From NCBI GenBank assembly GCA_022449565.1, contig JAKUSA010000013.1, positions 1-33,190 on the forward strand: 33,190 nt of DNA, in the 5' to 3' direction. Shown here piece by piece: positions 30,523 through 33,190 of the stretch. The position numbers were made by a program, and so were the translations under genes. This DNA comes from Acidimicrobiales bacterium (lineage in GTDB: Bacteria; Actinomycetota; Acidimicrobiia; Acidimicrobiales; MedAcidi-G1). Within the stretch, counting starts at the first letter, position 1. Each line of letters opens with the position of its first letter. The notes under the pieces were generated by a model. It saw nothing but the letters and a program-made list of their open reading frames with translations. It made no database searches and was not told the origin of the DNA.

Positions 30523-33155
30523 GCGTCAGCTGTCCCGCGCCCCTAGCCGGACTGCGCATCGTCGACCTGACCACCGGGCTGGCCGGGCCCTACTGCTCGA
30601 AGCTCCTGGTGGACGCCGGAGCCGAGGTGATCAAGGTCGAACCCCCCGGCGGCGACCCAATGCGCCGATGGTCAGCGTTCGGCGGGCCGATCCCCGGCGG
30701 CCGGGACAGCGCCTTCTTCGCCTTCCTCAACGCCGGGAAGCAGAGCCTGGTGGCCGACCTGTCGACCGACCCAGGCCGTCGACGGCTCCTCGGCCTCCTG
30801 GAAGAGGCTGACGTGCTTCTTGAGGACCTCGAACCCGGCGGACTGGAGGGGATCGGACTGGGATCGGAGGCCCTGGGGCGGTCGACCTCCCGGTTGGCCA
30901 CCGTGTCGCTAACCACCTTCGGGGCGGACGGACCGTGGTCCGATCGCCCGGGCGACGAGTTCGTGCTCCAGGCCCTCGCCGGTTCCACCGACGCCCGAGG
31001 CCTGCCCGGCGAGACGCCCATCTCGGTGGGGGGCCGACTGGGTGACGTCCTCCTAGGGGCCATGGCCGCACCGCTGGCCGTGGCGGCGGCCCGCCTGGCC
31101 GCCGAGCGCCGCGGGCCGGTACGGATCGAGGTCTCGCAGTATGAGGCGATGATGCACGCCTTCCAGACCTATCGGACCATTCAGGCCGTGTTCGACCCCG
31201 GAGAGAACCTGGCCAGGTCGATCGACCTTCCATCCATAGAACCGGCGGCCGACGGCTGGGTCGGCTTCTGCCCCATAACCGGGCAGCAGTTCCGCGACTT
31301 CGTGACCCTGGTCGGCGACCCGGGCCTAGGTGGCGAAGAATTCTCGACATCGGAGAAGCGCATGGAACGCCGCCAGGAGTTCTCCGACCGGGTCCAGGCC
31401 TACACCGGGGTCCGTACCGTCGAGGAGATCGTCGAGGCGGCCAACGCACTGCGCATCCCTTGCGTGCCGGTGGGCCACGGACGGAGCGTTCTCGGCTTCG
31501 ACCACCTCCTAGAACGCAAGGTGTTCCGTGACCACCCCGAAGGTTTCACGGCCCCGCGACCGCCGATCCTCTACGACGACCACGACCCGGGGCCGCCCCG
31601 CCCGGCACCAGCACTCGACCAACACCATGGGTGGACCGGCAAGCGGACCGAGCCGGAATCCACCGGTCGGCGGCTCCCACTGGAGGGGGTCCGCATTCTC
31701 GATTTCACTGCCTTTTGGGCCGGACCGTTCGCCACCAACCTGCTGCGCCTCCTGGGCGCCGAACTGGTCAAGGTCGAGTCGGTGCAGCGCCCGGACATGA
31801 TGCGGTTCTCCAGCGTGGCCGGCCGGTCGCCGCTGTGGGAGTTCTCACCGGTCTTCCACGGGTCCAACGCCGGTAAGACGGCCATCACCCTCCGGCTCGA
31901 CGACCCGGACGGTCATGCGTTGGCCGAACGCCTGGTCCAGTGGGCTGACGTCGTGGTGGAGAACTTCTCGCCTCGAGTCATGGACCAGCTCGGCCTGGGC
32001 TGGGATCGGATCAGCGAACTAAACCCCGGTGCGATCATGGTGCGGATGCCGGCCTTCGGGCTGGACGGGCCGTGGCGGAACCGAACGGGGTTCGCCATGA
32101 CCATCGAGCAGGTCTCCGGTCTGGCCTGGTTGACCGGCCATTCCAATGGCCCACCCATCGTGCCCCGGGGGGTCTGTGACCCACTCGGCGGGGCCCACGC
32201 GGTAATGGGCACCCTGTGCGCGCTGGCCCAAAGGGAACACACCGGACGGGGTCAGATGGTCGAGGTGCCTCTGGTTGAAGTCGGGTTGAACGCCGCGGCC
32301 GAACAGGCTGTTGAATGGTCGGCCAACGGGCGGCTGCTGGAGCGGGCCGGCAACCGGTCGCCGGCCTCGGGGATACGCGGTGTCTACCCGGCCAGTGAGG
32401 ACGACAGCTGGGTTGCCGTGTCGATCGGGCACGACGACGCCCGCTGGGCAGCTCTCTGCGGTGTTCTAGGCCGGCCCGAACTGGTGGCCGACGAACGCTT
32501 CGCCACTTCGACCGCCCGGGTCGAGAACCACGACGACGTTGATGCGGTGATCGGACAGTGGACCTCTATCCACTCAATGCATGAAGCGGCCGAGGCCCTG
32601 AGCGGAGCAGGGATCCCCGCCGCACCGACGGTCAACGCCTACCTGAGCGGCGATTCACCCCACCTCGAGGCCCGGGGTTACTTCCAGTCGGCCGACCATC
32701 CGGTCGCAGGCCGAGTGCCGTACCCGTCGGCACCGTTCCGCATCGACGGCCGCTACCTTCCCCTGGGCGGGCCCGCTCCGACGCTGGGCCAACACACCGA
32801 GGAGGTGCTGGGCGAACTGTTGGGCCTCGACGGCGAGGCGATCACCGACCTGGGGGCCCGGCAGGTCACCGGTCGGACGCCGGTGCGGGGTCCAAGAGGA
32901 GATGGGCCTCCCGGAGGCCGTAGACGAACGAGTTGGGCATCTCCGCCGGTTCGGTGCCAGGCGCCAACGTTAGGGACGAGAACCGGCGGACGAACTCCTC
33001 GAAGAACACCCGGATCTCCAAGCGGGCCAGGGAGGCCCCGAGGCTTAAGTGGGTGCCGTGACCGAAGCCCAGGTGGTGGTTGGGTTGTCGGCCCACGTCG
33101 TAGTCCTCGGGTCGGTCGAAGTGTGCCGGATCCCGGTTGGCCGACGAGTACATGA
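30519..33155 (+). CDS. Tandem-fusion CaiB/BaiF CoA transferase (two full domains in one chain)
   Basis: The track opens at 30003 in another gene's antiphase; the true start is the ATG at 30519 (MSVSCPAPLAGLRIVDLTTGLAG), overlapping the previous stop. Two class III CoA-transferase domains follow each other: residues about 1-370 (LAGLRIVDL...AGAEVIKVEPP, nucleophile region VGGRLGDVLLGA) and about 385-785 (LEGVRILDFTAFWAGPFATNLLRLLGAELVKVES, nucleophile region PRGVCDPLGGAHAV). Each keeps an Asp at the active position. Family homology ends near LGARQVTGRTP (about 32880). The remaining about 90 residues are Arg/Gly/Pro-rich and are antisense to the P450 gene, so they are probably a read-on tail or the result of a lost stop. 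CaiB proteins act as interlocked dimers, and this chain may fold as an internal dimer. Confidence 0.88.
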   Translation: MSVSCPAPLAGLRIVDLTTGLAGPYCSKLLVDAGAEVIKVEPPGGDPMRRWSAFGGPIPGGRDSAFFAFLNAGKQSLVADLSTDPGRRRLLGLLEEADVLLEDLEPGGLEGIGLGSEALGRSTSRLATVSLTTFGADGPWSDRPGDEFVLQALAGSTDARGLPGETPISVGGRLGDVLLGAMAAPLAVAAARLAAERRGPVRIEVSQYEAMMHAFQTYRTIQAVFDPGENLARSIDLPSIEPAADGWVGFCPITGQQFRDFVTLVGDPGLGGEEFSTSEKRMERRQEFSDRVQAYTGVRTVEEIVEAANALRIPCVPVGHGRSVLGFDHLLERKVFRDHPEGFTAPRPPILYDDHDPGPPRPAPALDQHHGWTGKRTEPESTGRRLPLEGVRILDFTAFWAGPFATNLLRLLGAELVKVESVQRPDMMRFSSVAGRSPLWEFSPVFHGSNAGKTAITLRLDDPDGHALAERLVQWADVVVENFSPRVMDQLGLGWDRISELNPGAIMVRMPAFGLDGPWRNRTGFAMTIEQVSGLAWLTGHSNGPPIVPRGVCDPLGGAHAVMGTLCALAQREHTGRGQMVEVPLVEVGLNAAAEQAVEWSANGRLLERAGNRSPASGIRGVYPASEDDSWVAVSIGHDDARWAALCGVLGRPELVADERFATSTARVENHDDVDAVIGQWTSIHSMHEAAEALSGAGIPAAPTVNAYLSGDSPHLEARGYFQSADHPVAGRVPYPSAPFRIDGRYLPLGGPAPTLGQHTEEVLGELLGLDGEAITDLGARQVTGRTPVRGPRGDGPPGGRRRTSWASPPVRCQAPTLGTRTGGRTPRRTPGSPSGPGRPRGLSGCRDRSPGGGWVVGPRRSPRVGRSVPDPGWPTST

Positions 33156-33190
33156 GCAACACCTGGTTCCCGGCGGGCACCGTCACCCCG
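32866..33190 (-). CDS. Cytochrome P450, C-terminal part (5' end beyond window), heme-ligand Cys position is Ser
   Basis: About 108 C-terminal residues of a bacterial class I P450. The track's GTG at 33186 is internal: the preceding codon gives GVTVPAG, a standard P450 stretch, so the gene continues past the window edge. Seen: VLLMYSSANRDPAHFDRPEDYDVGR (the conserved ANRDP..F region), then the heme-binding loop HHLGFGHGTHLSLGASLARLE. The motif is normally FGxGxHxCxG; here the thiolate cysteine is Ser (codon AGC, preceded by a rare TTA). The end (RFSSLTLAPGTEP...SFVYGLREAHLLL) is of normal P450 type. It overlaps the run-on tail of the CaiB fusion by 290 bp. Fold confidence is high; whether it is an active monooxygenase is doubtful. 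Confidence 0.88.
   Translation of the reverse strand, partial: GVTVPAGNQVLLMYSSANRDPAHFDRPEDYDVGRQPNHHLGFGHGTHLSLGASLARLEIRVFFEEFVRRFSSLTLAPGTEPAEMPNSFVYGLREAHLLLDPAPASDR

Noticed and set aside
1-33190. CRISPR arrays, tRNA/rRNA genes, insertion sequences, attachment sites, prophage genes
   Set aside because: I looked for regularly spaced repeats, tRNA-like cloverleaf ends, transposase/integrase motifs and long direct repeats and saw none. The genes are too tightly packed to hide such elements.

Overview
The window is visibly very G+C rich and densely coding. The longest gap between genes is about 135 bp, and I see no tRNA, rRNA, CRISPR array, insertion sequence or phage gene. The gene content points to a high-GC actinomycete. 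Evidence for this includes two proteins of the mycothiol-dependent maleylpyruvate isomerase (DinB-like) family, an actinobacterial-type PAC2 protein, a luciferase-like flavin monooxygenase and a large set of CoA-ester enzymes. The mix of CaiB/BaiF transferases, acyl-CoA dehydrogenases, an arylsulfatase and a rho-rpmE-prfA-prmC-tsaC-rpiB block fits an environmental, possibly marine, member of Acidimicrobiia. That lineage call is inference; no marker is decisive.

Region 1 (1-5347, + strand) is a housekeeping block: the 3' end of rho, a zinc-independent (type B) L31 gene, an unrecognised 344-aa protein, prfA, prmC, tsaC and rpiB. Several of these overlap by a few bases and are probably co-transcribed. 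Region 2 (5371-12321) holds an FMN alpha-hydroxy-acid oxidase. It is followed by a flavin monooxygenase/TetR pair on the - strand, facing a MatB-like acyl-CoA synthetase / DsbA-fold / mycothiol-family set on the + strand. An AT-rich palindrome with back-to-back promoter-like hexamers lies between the two. An msrA gene closes the region.

Region 3 (12343-20957) is the most coherent system: a divergent CoA-ester catabolic cluster. The - strand carries a class III CoA transferase, a catalytic-type acyl-CoA dehydrogenase, an alpha-methylacyl-CoA racemase-like protein, two half-size hot-dog hydratases and a second acyl-CoA dehydrogenase that seems to lack a catalytic base. The + strand carries an HMG-CoA-synthase-like/OB-fold fusion without its nucleophile cysteine, followed by an SCP2-type thiolase. 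A perfect 7-3-7 bp palindrome sits between the two arms. The set resembles the logic of steroid or isoprenoid side-chain degradation modules (paired dehydrogenases, paired hydratases, thiolase plus OB-fold partner), but the substrate cannot be read from sequence.

Region 4 (20965-28379) has a second mycothiol-family protein, a PAC2 protein, an MFS transporter, a large arylsulfatase, an isochorismatase-fold protein lacking its catalytic triad, and a SulP anion transporter. Region 5 (28464-33190) has a NUDT19-like Nudix hydrolase ending in a long inverted repeat, an unknown 164-aa protein, a small membrane protein, and a tandem CaiB-CaiB fusion. The fusion's ORF runs on into the antisense of a cytochrome P450 whose heme-ligand cysteine position reads serine. 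The P450 is cut by the window edge.
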